64,000 nucleotides of DNA, taken from Henricia sp. BOLD:AAB3569 (lineage: Eukaryota; Echinodermata; Asteroidea; Spinulosida; Echinasteridae). The DNA is taken from assembly GCA_037783545.1 (NCBI GenBank), contig JBBELK010000057.1:806001-870000 (forward strand), given 5' to 3'. Position 1 is the stretch's first letter. Each line of letters starts with the position of its first letter. Positions 1 through 12,200 of this stretch are shown in pieces. A model generated the notes under the pieces. That model was not told the DNA's origin. It saw only the letters and a list, made by a program, of their open reading frames with translations, and did not search any database. Made by a program: the position numbers and the translations under genes.

Positions 1-854
1 CAACTGTTGGGATGTTCACCTGGTAATACATGGTTGGTTAAAATTTTAACCAAGTTGGTTAACATTTTTAACCAACGTTCTAATGAGAGTGTGCGATTTG
101 TTGTCAGTTTCAGGTAGTCTCAACAAATCTTATCTAATCTGGGAATTTCGCAGCACAAATCGGACAAGGGGGCGTCGGCTTTACAGACGTGAAATTATTA
201 TTACAGCTGTGTATTGTTCTTATTTTGTTTTTCGAATTACATCTGGGTTTTTTCTGCATTCGGTTTTCGACCACTGTGCCTCATGTCGTTTTATAAGCTG
301 CGATCTATGGCGATCTGAAAAGATTTGAAAAATTTCGAATATCGCGGTAGATCGCCTTGGATATGCTAGAACTCGAATATGGCAACAGCACGAATATATA
401 TATACGACCAATCGTGTGAATTCGGCAAGCTCCACAAAAGCAACAAGACTTTCACAACGACCTATCAAGAATCGACACGAATCATATCAACGTGATCCAA
501 GTACGTATCGACACGATGTAAACAAGAATCAACAAGAATCGACACCCTCTCGGTACGAAATAACACGACTCGGCAAGAATTGGCGCGAACTGACGATTTG
601 GGGTTATACAAACCCACGATATGACCCAAAATTTGGGTCATATCGTGATGGTCGTTTTATAGTCGTGTTAAATCGTGTCATATTAGTGACGTATTCTTGC
701 GTAATCGTATTGAAACCGTCATCAATTCGTCATAGATCGCAATAGGTCGTGGTAATTCTTGTTGTATTCTTGTTGATATTGTATGTAATCGTGTCGATTT
801 TTGTTGAAATCGTGTTGAGATCGTGTCCCCAATCCATCCTGATCGACACGATCC

Positions 855-1857
855 TAGCCTTGTCCAAGGGCTGTGAAGTGTGAATCCGTGAAGTATGCTA
901 TGCAGCGAAAGTGCGACACCTTGCGGTGAACTGTAGCCATGCAACTGCAAAATAGTCTGGTTACCGAAATATCTTGGTCTGGAAACCAGACTGACACACT
1001 CGAGGCTGAACACAGCCTTGTTCTTTCTGTACACGACGTGTTGTGTGTTTCTTCATATTTGCGTTCGAAATCCGACGCAATGCGAAACCCGAGTGGTTAT
1101 AAATATTCATATCTTACATAACATCCAATCAGAGTTCACTATTTTTATACCGTGCGGCACCAAATTGTAAACATAATGTCTGTACAAGCCATGTTGTTGT
1201 GTATGCGTGCACAACGCATGGCGACTTCGCTTGACCTAGATCTGTTACAACTGAGGAAATAACGGTACATGTAGTTTGAATAATGCAACCGACAAATTGC
1301 AAGTTGATGACTTTGAGTTTGACGAAGACCAGGAAAAAAGCACTTGATAGCTAGGTATGTAGTGTTTGAACTTACGAACTGGGTAAGTCTGCTATTTTTC
1401 AAACAGTGCCGTATAGACCGTATCGAATAGCCGCCATTTCGTGGGGCACCTTTTGTTACTTAAACCGTTTAACATTGGAAGCACAATATGTGCAACCATG
1501 CATGTCCTCAAGGAACAAAGAAACTACCCCACGAAATGGCGGCTATTCGATATGGTCTATAAACGGTATTGCTCCGTCAAAACAACCGCTATAGCCAATA
1601 AGCTTACGTCTCAGTACTCTCCTATTGAAAAATTGGCATAAAGAGTCTCCGCCCATTAAACACGTCGTGTACAGAAAGAACAAGGCTGTAATTCAGCCTC
1701 CTGTGTGTCAGTCTGGTTTCCAGACCAAAATATTTCGGTAACCAGACTATTTTGCAGTTGGCTATACAGTTCACCTCGCGGTGTCGCACTTTCGCTGCAT
1801 AGCATACGGGCCAATTCTTCACGGATTCACACTTCACAGCCCTATTGGACAAGGCTA
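855..1857. mobile_element. M1: MULE-like TIR element with 9-bp target duplication
   Basis: Terminal inverted repeats of about 200 bp (855 to about 1045; about 1655-1857) begin TAGCCTTGTCCAA. They are flanked by the exact 9-bp direct repeat ACACGATCC at 846-854 and 1858-1866. Long TIRs plus a 9-bp duplication are typical of Mutator-like elements. No transposase is visible. A 146-bp palindromic MITE (1414-1559) sits inside. Confidence 0.8.
1414..1559. mobile_element. 144-bp MITE family, copy 1 (inside M1)
   Basis: The ends are near-perfect inverted repeats starting TAGACCGTATCGAATAG and ending in GGTCTA. Related copies are at 10070-10213, 43762-43904, 40805-42116 (interrupted) and 62071-62190. 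There is no coding capacity. Confidence 0.7.
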
Positions 1858-2442
1858 ACACGATCCCTATGCCGATAACAACAAGATTTTATGCTATGTT
1901 CCCACTGTCGTGCGATCCATTACGAACGCCACGATTGGCCATTCGTAGCTGATCGTGGAATGTTTGTTTCCTTTTCTGAAATTTCACGTTTGGATACGAG
2001 TTGATGCGAGTCGATACGTTCTGGTACGATTTGGTGGGCTTGGATGCGATAAAGTCACGATTGGTCAATTTCAGGTGACACGATATGTCACGATCTGGGC
2101 TCCCGTTCAGATACGATCAGATACGTTCCGATAGGATTGTCCCGATTGAGTCCACGATTGGGTCCCGATCTGACACGATCATCACGATCGGGGTCCCCGA
2201 TTTGGGACGATCTGGTACGTGCAGATACGTTCGGATACGTTCCGATACGATCATCACGAACCGATGCGCTCTGTTGCGATCGGATACGATTGTGGTCGCG
2301 ATGTCTTTCACGATTGGGCTCGAGAGTGATCACGATTTGAGCCACGATTGGACCCCGACGGGTTTATATACAGCCCGACTGACCATGGACTTCATTGTTT
2401 CTTGAACTTCTACAGAGTGAAGACTACAACCCACAATTATTG

Positions 2443-3192
2443 ATGATGGCAGGAGTTGAGGATGATGACAACGTGACATTTGCAGTATTACTGTATGCTT
2501 ACATTATCGCCAGAGAGGAAGAAGACGAGCAGCAGCCAGACCAGCCACAACCCCAACCACAAAGGGCCAGGAGAGCTGCAGTCAGGCAGTTCTGGGTGCG
2601 ACCATGGCTCACAGAGGAGAGGAGACAACAGGTTGGCCAGTTCTCAAGTCTCCTAGACACCCAATTGAGGCTGGAGGATCCAGTAGCGTTCCAAAACTAC
2701 ACAAGGTTAACACCACAGCTCTTCGATGAAGTCTTGCAGAGGGTGGCCCCAGCTATTGAGAGGGAACTCACCAGTTTCAGGCAACCCCTCTCACCTGGAC
2801 TGAAACTGGCAGTGACACTGAGGCACCTTGCCACTGGAGACAACTATCGGTCCCTTGCGTATGCCTTCAGATGTGGAGTGTCCAGCATCTCAGAGATGGT
2901 TCCAGAAGTGTGCCAGGCAATTGTGCAAGCGTACAAAGATGAGGTGTTCAGCCTACCTGTGACCCCTGAAGCATGGACAGCCCTAGCTAACCAGTTTGAG
3001 CAGAGATGGAACATCCCCCACGCCATTAGGGTCCTGGATGGCAAACACATTGCTATCAAGAAGCCACTCCACACTGGCAGCCTCTACTACAATTACAAGG
3101 GCTTCTTTTCGATACCACTCTTGGCAGCCTGTGCAGCCCAGAGATCCTCCCTCTGGGTGACATCGTTGAACCCCGCAAGGCGTTTGCTGTAG
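2443..3192 (+). pseudogene. HARBI1-type (PIF/Harbinger) transposase, 3' half missing
   Basis: Related transposases are DDE nucleases that cut and paste the element. I place the start at the ATG at 2443, since the frame upstream has no better one. The order is: acidic and Gln/Pro-rich N-terminus, then the helical HARBI1 region (LTPQLFDEVLQRVAP, LRHLATGDNYRSLAYAFRCG), then IRVLDGKHIAIKKP with the first catalytic Asp, then YYNYKGFFS. After that the protein should continue through the second Asp and the Glu. Instead the frame runs into antisense sequence of the partner gene and stops at 3190-3192. So the copy lacks two of three catalytic residues and cannot be active. Flanking GATACGATC-like motifs may be binding sites; that is inference. 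Confidence 0.85.
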
Positions 3193-3397
3193 AGGACCTC
3201 ATTTCTCATGAGGAACTCAATGATTTCCTCCTTTTGCTTTTCAGTAAGGCAGTTACTGTTTTCTTTTTCTTGGCTTTCTGGTTGGGGGTGGTCTCCTCTG
3301 CCTCCTCTGGTGCCGGATCTGGCTGGACTGGTTCAGGCTCTGAGGGTGGATCAGCCTTGCCCTTTCCCTTCTTGCCCCTGATACCCTTGGCTGGCAT
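3107..3397 (-). pseudogene. MADF/Myb-like second Harbinger gene, N-terminal fragment with frameshift
   Basis: PIF/Harbinger elements carry a second gene for a DNA-binding protein that works with the transposase. On the - strand from the ATG at 3397 a Lys/Glu/Pro-rich leader (MPAKGIRGKK) reads to a poly-A-rich stretch near 3250. There the frame must shift to read EEIIEFLMRNEVLYSKRL and EDLWAAQAAKSG, which resembles the start of a MADF-type domain. Similarity ends at about 3107-3120, where the transposase fragment begins tail to tail. It is a broken remnant; the family assignment rests on a short stretch. Confidence 0.6.
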
Positions 3398-3838
3398 CTC
3401 TAAAAGGCTCCAAAAATACTAGGAAAAGCAAGTTGACAGTAAATATGTGCTTTCTTCCAGTGTAGATCGCTGAATGAAGCGCATTCAATCTTGTCCGGTA
3501 TATATATGGGCGCGAGAACTCGTAACAGATCGTGAGCGTCCGTGAAAAAGCGTGACTACTCGTATCTACTCGCATCTACTCGCATCTACTCGTATCTACT
3601 CGCATCTACTCGCATCTACTCGTGAGTCAGTCGTGTCGGGTCGTGAGCAATGGTACCCGACAGAGCGTAACAGATCGTGACAGATCGTGGGATATCGCAG
3701 CGCATCTCAACAGAGCGTGGTGTTGGTCTTGTCCAAGGTTGATCCCGATCACCACGATTTGGAAGCACGATTAGATGCGATCTGTCGCGCTTTGTTACGA
3801 TCCAGTACGATCTGATGCGATGATCACGATTGAAAATT

Positions 3839-3899
3839 AATCGTGTTGATCGTAGAAAATGTTTGAACCGTCCAAAAATTGTCTACGATCAACACGATT
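3839..3899. repeat. Hairpin of element A
   Basis: Perfect 18-bp arms at 3839-3856 and 3882-3899 enclose a 25-nt loop holding TTTGAACCGTCCAAA. The centre is about 140 bp from the right end. The loop resembles the hairpin tips of elements B and E. Confidence 0.75.
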
Positions 3900-4246
3900 G
3901 CCACTACTGACCTCAAGATCTGATAAGATCTGATAGGATCACCACGATTACTCCACGATTAAGACCACGATTTCAATCGTGGCGCGAATCGTGATAGTGG
4001 GAACCTAGCATTAACACGATCTGATGTAAATCGTGAATCACCACGAAAATTTTTAACACTCCAAAAAACAATCGCGGTCCTTGGCCGAGCTGTCCCGACC
4101 TATGGCGAATCAGTACGACCTATGACGATCTCAACAAGAACTCACACGATGTTAACACGTTTTAGCGCGATCTGCCACGACTTTTCCAAAATTTTCAATT
4201 CCTGTTATATCGTGTTGAGATCGTGCTCTGTGTGACTGGGGCCTAA

Positions 4247-5625
4247 TGCTAGGTTCACACATTCCCGAATTGCTGCCACGAACACCCCGATTCATCCAGA
4301 ATAAAAATTATTGATGGCATCGGGAGAAGTTAGCCCTGATTCGCTATCTGTAAGAATAACTTAAGAACAAAATAAGAATATCACGAACTAGTTTCGAATT
4401 GGAAGCAGAATCAGACCGAATCAAGCCGAATGATTGCGATTTAGTACATAATAAAACCGAATTGTGACGATGTTGTCACGAATGATGTACGAATAACTGC
4501 AGAATCATATTCGTAAAGCCCCAGTCACACCAAGGTCCCGAACCATCCCGGACTGAAATATTGCCGATCCGGGGTCCTATCCGTGTTGGTTCCTGGTTGG
4601 TTCGTGTTGGGTCCGGAGTAGTTCTGGATGGTACTGGATGAATCGGGATAGTCCTGGGCGGTTCGGGAGGTCACCCCGACTTTTTTAAACTGTTTAAAAA
4701 AGTCGGGGTGATTCGGGATGGAAGCCCAATCCGGGATGGTTCGTGTTCGGTTCGTGTTGGGTTCGGGACAGTACATAGTGAATCCGTAGTGGCAACGTGA
4801 TGATGCTTGGCGATACTTGGCGATACGGCATAATTTTCCCAACACGTTGTCGCCACCTACCATCCCGGATCATCCCAGACACAACAAAGTCCTGTCGAAA
4901 AGTGAAAACCAATGAAAAATGCACCTGTATTTATAGTCTCCGTGACGGTTCGTGTTGGGTCCGTGTTGGGTCCGGGATGGTTCAGGGTGCATCCGTAGCT
5001 CTTCCGGGACAGTTCGGGACAGTTCGTGTTGGGTCCAGGGCAGTTCGTGGTGAAACGTGTTGGGTCCGTGGTAGTACGGGGTGGTTCGTGTTGGGTCCGT
5101 AGTCAATCCTTGGTAAAACGTACTGTTTCCGTGTTGGGTCCGTCATGGTACGGGACAGTACGGGGGTGTCTGGGTTTTTCTACCGTCGAGGGGACGGTCT
5201 GGACGATATCATCCCGATTCGCCCCGGAAGAGGGTCATTCTGGGTCCGTGGCTATCCGGGATAATCCTTGTTGTATCCGGCGTTGGTGTGACCTGGGCTT
5301 TAGTTATTCTTGTAATATTCATACAGTTCTTAATACATTCGTAATGATTCGGCATGGTTCTGGACTGTTAATACTCAATAATGACTCTACGAAAGAATAT
5401 CCAGAATTAGTTACGAATTAAACAAGAATTAATTTAAATTTGTTCCCGAATCACCCCGACAATTTTGAACATGTCCAAAATTGTCGGGGCGCTTCCCGAT
5501 CTTTCACGATATTTCACCGAACTACCAGAATCATCCCGAGGCAGCCAAGAACCATTCCCCGATTTACTCAAGAATTGCTGTTCGTGGCGATTCGGCTTAA
5601 AAATCGGGAATGTGTGAACCTAGCA
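4247..5625. mobile_element. Element B: non-autonomous Harbinger-type element
   Basis: The inverted ends TGCTAGGTTCACACATTCCC match the coding copy A in the first nine bases and at the fixed KTCACAC/TTCCCAC position. The flanks read TAA and TTA. The body is filled with CGAATC/GATTCG-like motifs. A hairpin at 5454-5489 (13-bp arms around GAACATGTCC) lies about 155 bp from the right end. There is no coding sequence. Element C is nested at 4517-5299. It ends 173 bp before the BDH1 ATG. Confidence 0.75.
4517..5299. mobile_element. Element C: non-autonomous Harbinger-type element nested in B
   Basis: The left end TAAAGCCCCAGTCACACC and right end GGTGTGACCTGGGCTTTA are inverted repeats. The left part contains GAACCATCCCGGAC-like motifs. 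The right part repeats GTTCGTGTTGGGTCCG about a dozen times. A perfect 19-bp inverted repeat with a one-base spacer is at 4672-4690/4692-4710. ORFs here are by-products of the repeats. Confidence 0.75.
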
Positions 5626-5628
5626 TTA

Positions 5629-5798
5629 CGGGTACTATTTTTCTTAGCATGCACTTCCAAAGTACAAGCATACATCGCACTTTGTACTTCTCTTCGAAAC
5701 GCCGTTGAACTGGTACGGGAGACCAAAATCCCGTTAACAAAACAAACAACTCATACTCGATGTGGCAATAGGTCCACATACATCACTAGGTTTAAAAC
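5629..5798 (+). promoter_or_regulatory. Presumed 5' UTR and core promoter of the BDH1-like gene
   Basis: Only 170 bp separate the end of transposon B from the start codon. I see no clear TATA box or initiator, so the transcription start could lie here or within the transposon. Confidence 0.3.
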
Positions 5799-6222
5799 AT
5801 GGCTGCACGCAAGATAGCAAATATCTGTGTATTTATACTCAGTCTGTATTTTTGCCTGACACTCGTTGTTCCAAACATAGGCCAGGAGTTTTTCTCTCGT
5901 TGTGTGGGATTCCTTCTGTCGGTTGTGATTTCCTATCTTATTGCGAACCGTGTTACGAAGGGGACTATACCGAGTATTCGAGGCAAGGCAGTGCTGGTCA
6001 CGGGTTGTGACACCGGAATAGGCAACGCGCTGGTTCGGCATTTAGACCGGCTGGGGTTCCGCGTCTTCGCCGGATGTCTTTTCGCCCACGGATCGGAGGC
6101 ATTGAAACTGAAGAATGAATGCTCGCAGCGACTTGAATTGGTCCAACTAGATGTCACATCCGACCAACAGGTGCCCGAAGCCGTGACCTATCTTAAAAGC
6201 GCTCTGGCGGCATCCGGGGACG
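5799..6222 (+). CDS. BDH1: BDH1-like exon 1 (start codon, membrane anchor, cofactor motif)
   Basis: The ATG at 5799 has A at -3 and G at +4, a good Kozak context, and is the first in-frame Met before the hydrophobic leader. It encodes residues 1-141 plus one base of codon 142. The donor is GT at 6223-6224 (GACG then GTAATT). It carries the Rossmann-fold glycine motif TGCDTGIG and the beta-alpha unit ending at QLDVTSD. Confidence 0.85.
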
Positions 6223-9200
6223 GTAATTATAAGAATAGAGAACTTTAGAGACATCATTTCCGAAACGCTTTCGAGTCAATGGCACTCTTCAATACAGTCA
6301 CATTGCACGAAATCACCGTAATATAGCGTAAGGTACGCCACTCTGCCTAAAGTGATTGGTCGATCAGTGCCTTTAGTTCACTATACTCAACATTGTTTTC
6401 TGATGGGTATTTTTTAAACAAAACTTGCAAAATGCTGTGCATGGGCGCACGTTAAAAAGGCTTGTTTTCTGAAAGATTTCATGTCATCGCAAATGGTACG
6501 GTAGGCCTTTCACACAAACCCCTCCCATTATTGATAGGAACGATTCATTATTGTTAGTCATTTGGTTAAATTCACCAGTGCTGTGGGGAGTTGTGAATAA
6601 TGCCGGCACGGCATGCTGGGGCGAGGTGGAGTGGGTTTCTGTGGATCGGTACAAGAAACTTGCCGAGGTCAACGTATGGGGAATGATTCGGGTCACCAAG
6701 GCATTTCTCCCGCTCATCCGGAAATGCAGAGGTAAGAGCAAACCCGAGGGCGGGATTGTGGTGGGAGATATATGGGATTTAGAAATGGGAGATATAGTGA
6801 GGACGTTACTTTTGATAACTTATTTGTTTAAAAAAAAGTCAGTTACCACTGACTGGGACGTTTTCATAGCCATCTGAAGAAGGTCCAAGCATCGCAAATT
6901 CTATGGCAAGGATTTCCAGGGTAACGTGGATTGACAATAAGTGTGACGTGGTTGCCATGGTAATTGGCTCTAAACACCATAGCCGTCGGAAAAAGTACTA
7001 TTTCAAAAGCACAGGGACACGGTTCAGTGATTTGATTTTTAGTATACGAGTCGAAACCAAAATATATAGGCCTACTGCACATAGAAACGGCTATCGATCG
7101 TGCGCGGTAAAATAGCGTTAGACGGACAAAACACGTACGACCGTATATACCAAATTGATTTCAAGTCTAGTCCTTTGCCAGGGTAGTCGAGTGTGTGCAT
7201 GGTCCCATTAGTGCGATATAACAAGGGCGCTTTTTTCATATCACAATTTTTAGTGGTGAATTCACTTTCATTCCGCACGGACAGGGACGAATTCTACCAA
7301 TCATAACACTGCAACCGCTTAGTCAATTTTTGCAGCCAAAGTATTTTTAAAATCGTTGTAACTTGTATGTAGCTAGAGAATCATTTTAATTTAAAATTGA
7401 ACTTTTGATTTTCCCCCAATTTGCTACGAGACGTCATTTGCGGAAACTAATAGACATGACCTTTTGTTTTCGAAAAAAATTCAGAACATTTTTGTATACA
7501 CGTTTGCCACTAATTCTTCATGCTTAAACAGCTAGAATCCCCCCTTCCACATTTTTGTATTTTTTTTATGTTTATCATGGAGGTGTATGTGTCTACAACA
7601 CCATCACAACTTGTTTTTCACAAAAAAATCGACAGGCTTTTGCTTAAAACGTAAAGCAGTTCCGACCCTCTTCACCCGAAATTCTGAAACGCTCGAGGTT
7701 TGTTTATTAACAGGGTTTTGACGTCATCCTGAGAAACATACGGTCTGTGCAGTATTGAATGGAAAATACACGAAGTGAATGTTTATCATGCCTGTTTTGT
7801 CCTTGTAATTCAAAATACAAACGTGAAAAACACTTCATGTAATATGACAACAATCTACTATTACCTGTTTTGTGAAAAAACGGTGAAATTGTGGCTCACA
7901 ATGAAGCTCTTTTGAAGTAAATACTGGTGCATTGCGACGGGTGGTTTTGTCACGGAACGAACGGCATTCACAGCGGTCTGTGTACAGCATGGAACGGTTC
8001 CCTGCGGGCATCGGCCGGTACAAGTTAGAATAAGCGACTCATTATTTTCTCTCTTGGTAATAGAAAAGAAAACTTTCTGCTCTTTTTTTCATAGTGTCTG
8101 GTAAAACATACAACCACGCAGCTACTGGGCATATCTCTGGCTTTTTGGACCAACACAATTCTTCAAAAAACACCATCTAACCGATACGGTTTTCCAAGTT
8201 TTTTGAGTGTAAACGTATGGAGCTAACAATCGTGTTGACTTCTCTTTCTCAGGATTGCGTCACGGGGTCACGTTTCAGAAATCGCGAAAATCTCATTTTC
8301 GAAAAGCGCACTTTTGCTTGCAATTTATCTACTTAAAAACTGGCTCCATTGCCACATTTTCGGAACTTTTTTTCTTCTACAAAAATAAAGCACGGACTTG
8401 TCTGACGGATAACATGTGCTTTTCCTGTTTGATAAGACGTACAGGTACCAGACTTCAAAGCGCTTGGCTTTAAAAAATATGTTAATAAGCACTACGCCAT
8501 AGGTATGTACAGCATAATGAGAATGCGCTCGGAATTTTCCGAGCGGATTCACAAGGTGTCCCAAGACGTATGTGCGAGCAGCAGTGTGTATGTCACCCTC
8601 TTGGCAATTGTCGGTGATTGTCGGTTATACCCCGTTCACACATAGACGCCGCTTCTACTACGATGAAAAAGTGGCCGAGATCGTGGTTTGGTCGGGGTGG
8701 GATCTCCTATAGGTCGGCAAGCTGCACGCTCTCCCCACGCTTATTTTGAACGTGCACAAAATAAGCGTAGCCGGGTCGTGGCCTAATGCGGGCGTCACAC
8801 AGTCCCGAAATTGACGCCAGATGGATACACGATAAAGGACATTTTCAAATTCGGCTCTGATCGTATAAACATTGAGCCATTCGTGAGGGCATCTTAAGCC
8901 ATCGTATGACCGCCGGTGGAGTTTCTCAGGCTCCGGCAGCAACTTCGTGAGCGGTGGCAAAATCTTTGGCATGCCAACAAATTGCCGGAAGACGTTGCGA
9001 AGGTTCATTTTCGTGTTGAATTCGTGTGTCCATTTTGCCCTTCGTAAGGCCATCGTGAGGGCATCTTGTCAAATCGTGTCATCTTCCTCTTTGCTTCGTG
9101 TGATCATCGGTGCCATCGGGCATTTTTCGCCTCACGAAGACAATACGAAGGAAACAAGAAGCTGCTCGATTGTCTTAAGTAGGCAACACCACTACGTGAA

Positions 9201-12200
9201 GCCCTTGCAATGCCGTCTTGTAGCCATCGTGTGGCCTTCGTGTGGCCTGCGGGTAAACTACTTAATAAAAATTCACATCTTCGTGTTGCCTTCGTGTGTG
9301 GTTCGGGTACCATCGTGTGACCTTCTGTAGGCATCGTATTTGCTTCGGCTGTTGATTGGCTGTTGACCAAGTTCGGGGCCAACTTCGCGCGAATTTCAAA
9401 ATTCCATATTCGTCTGTCCATCTGGCGTCAATTTCGGGACTGTGTGCATGTGACGCCCGCATTATGCCCCGATTTGATAACTTTTCAGATCGGGGTGATC
9501 GGCATGGTCTTCGTAAAGGGGACATTTCACCAAGGATTGTTTTGGTCCCGATAGTGACAAATATTACGCATATTCGTCTTGCACCAAGACTAAGGCCTTC
9601 GTAGCCAGGATAATTCAGTGGTGGCTTTCAAGCTCTGAGGCCCCTCTAGCCCCCAAATTCCAATTGTCAACATGTAAACACCGCAGCACACTGCCGATCA
9701 GATCAGTATGATCGAATATTTGTTCCATCTGGGCTATTGTACTGCCGATAGAGCACATCGTCCTTGAAGTACAGTTGGTGCTTTTGTCTCGGTACCTTTC
9801 GTGACGTCCTTTTTTGTCTCTGAATAGTCAGTAACTCCTGAAGGTCCTTCCTCTGAAGTGCTCCCACACGGGGGTGGATTGTCGCAGGGTAAATAACGGT
9901 ACTCCCTTCACATCCGGTGACTCCTATTTGGGGGCACAGTACGTACCGCAGGCAAATCCATGTTTACTACCTCAGTGTTGATTACTCTGCAGTCCAATTG
10001 CAAACATGATACTTAGTGGGGTGTATGGCCACATCTGGCTGCATTTGGAAGCCACGATGCGGCATCGAATAGACCTTATGCGTAGCGGCCATGATAGAGG
10101 GCAGCTTTTTCATATTTAAATGTGTGACAATAGATCCATAATGTGCCTACTCGTGCATGACGCACTGTGACAATGTGACGGCCCTCTATAATGGCCGCTA
10201 CGCATAAGGTCTATAGTATTGTGGCGGGTTTCCCCGTGCCGAACCTCAGTCTGGGAGGATCAAGTCTGACACCATTTGTCACTATGAACATCTAACAATG
10301 GAAAGTGGCACACACCATTGTTACTAACAATGGGGTTACAATGAACATGTACATGTTCTTGCTCATAGTGTTGTGGCGACGACAAATTCCCTGAAACTAA
10401 GATTCTTCCTCGGGCGAGAGACCACTCGAAGCGACCTCAAGGCTGAGGGGGCTGGTCCATTTTGGTGGAAATATACCGCCGGTTGGATGTCGGTTGTCAG
10501 GCCCTATGACAAATCGGGACTCATAAAATAAAGCAAGGAAAGGACAAGGACTTTGTCAGCAACTAATGACAGTTTTATTTATGTTGAACACGTTGGGTGG
10601 CTTAATGGTAGGTGTAAACAATTACTTAGTGAAATAAAGAAAAGGTGGTCTTAGGGCTTTCTTGTATGACTGACACTTTGTTTCTCAGGGCTTACTTCGG
10701 GTGACTGACACACAAGTAAGTAACACACTGTATAGGGATCAATGAACCTTACAGTCAGTGTTGTGCAGCTGATTCAATATAACGCAGCTCGGTAAGTTAC
10801 ACGGCAGCTCGGTAAGTTACACGGCACTCGCAATAAGTTACACGGCACTCGCAGTAAGTTACACGGCACTCGCAGTAAGTTACACGGCAGCTCGCAGTAA
10901 GTTACACGGCAACTTGGTAAGTTACACGCAGTCGCAGTAAGTTACACGCACTCGCAGTAAGTTACACGGCAGCTCGGTTAGACTTGATTTCAAGTCTGTA
11001 ACTATAGACCGGTTGGTTCGTAAACCGCAGCAGCGTAGTCGCGAATGGACTGGGAACAAGTCTAATCGACCTCTAGTTACAGACTTGAGAAACCTGTTTC
11101 CGTTTTGTACACGGTCTATGGAGTTTTCTTCCAGAATTGGACGTAGAGAGCTGATTGGTCGAAACGCAGGACGACATTAATATTCATGTTACTCCTCCGA
11201 CTTGTTCTATGGCAACTGCGTGATTATATATTACGCGCTATGAATGCATTAATATCGGCGCGAATATACAGGTTTCTCAAGTCTCTAAACAGGTACTATT
11301 CATAACAACGACTGTTGCGTGTGGGAATTATAGGCGTCAGACGGACCAAATACGACTGTTTAGAGACTTTACCTCAAGTCTACAGCTCGGTAAGTTCCAC
11401 GGCAGCTCAGTAAGTTATGCACAGGCAACAATTAACATTATCCCACAAGTCTTTGAATAACAGCTCTGTACGTGACGCACATGTACGAGCTTATAAGTTA
11501 TGCACGACTCCACAGCCTGTGGCAATGCCCGATGTGTAAGTAATGCACATTTACCAGTACGTTGCCTCGCTCAAAATGGCGAACTTCTTGAGCTGACCCA
11601 CAGCTCGACACAAGGTACCTTGCAGCACACGTACCTTTAGCCTAAGTCGGTACTTCTACCGCAGTCCGCGTGCCCTTACTCAGTTAATTTAGCACCGTGA
11701 ACTAGTCAAAGAATGTGGAGCACCCGGGCTCCAAACTTCGACACTATTCCACGCCTATCTCGAAAAGGCATCAGCATCAAACGCTATAGGAACGACTCAC
11801 GTCCCACCGCAGCGCTGCCTATCACGCCTGCAGACACACTGCCATTAAAGAAACCAATTGCTGCTGCACAACCACGACGAACGGTTCGTTACTTTTACCG
11901 ACCGGAGCGTTCAGCTTTCCGTTGACTAGTCTTGGCCCAAGACTACTCTAGTCGATATTGGTTTGTGTACGCGTTGGCCATTCCCAGTAGTGGGCCCTCT
12001 TGCAGCACTAACTGGCCAGCCCTTTGCTCACTAGAGTAGTCTTGGGAATTTCTCCCGGAAGGTTTAACTTTTTCTTTGTTTTTGCCTAGGCTTTCCTAGG
12101 GAACCAATCAGCGAGTGACCCAAATACAGCAGCGCGTCGGATTACAGTGAGCGACCCAAATACAGCGCGTCGACCGCAGAGCGCGTGACCCAAATACACC

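Larger units (their letters stand above)
1892..4010. mobile_element. Element A: PIF/Harbinger copy with internal deletion
   Basis: Termini TGCTATGTTCCCACTGTC (left) and its counterpart at the right end are flanked by TTA at 1889-1891 and 4011-4013, the 3-bp TWA duplication expected for PIF/Harbinger. Inside are the 5' part of a HARBI1-type transposase on + and the 5' part of a MADF/Myb-like gene on -. They meet near 3107-3120. The flanks are arrays of degenerate GATACGATC-like motifs, inverted between the two sides. A perfect 18-bp inverted repeat lies at 3839-3856/3882-3899. Confidence 0.85.
405..4243. mobile_element. Element O: outer Harbinger-type element carrying nested insertions
   Basis: The stretches 405-854, 1867-1888 and 4014-4243 are rich in CACGA(A/T)TC-type motifs and form the remains of one host element, split by a MULE-like insertion (855-1857) and a Harbinger copy (1892-4010). 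The right end reads CTGTGTGACTGGGGC then TAA, fitting the terminal formula TWA-N7-KTCACAC seen in the neighbours. A perfect 16-bp inverted repeat is at 615-630/632-647, and a degraded one lies near 4040-4082. I could not find the left end, so the start given is where the motifs become dense. Confidence 0.45.

Noticed and set aside
2088..2345. Overlapping ORFs on both strands at 2.08-2.40 kb
   Set aside because: They come from the degenerate GATACGATC array upstream of the Harbinger transposase and show no protein similarity.
9850..10560. Possible coding exon near the GC-richer stretch at 9.85-10.55 kb
   Set aside because: No frame gives a protein-like segment, and the only structure found there is the MITE at 10070-10213.
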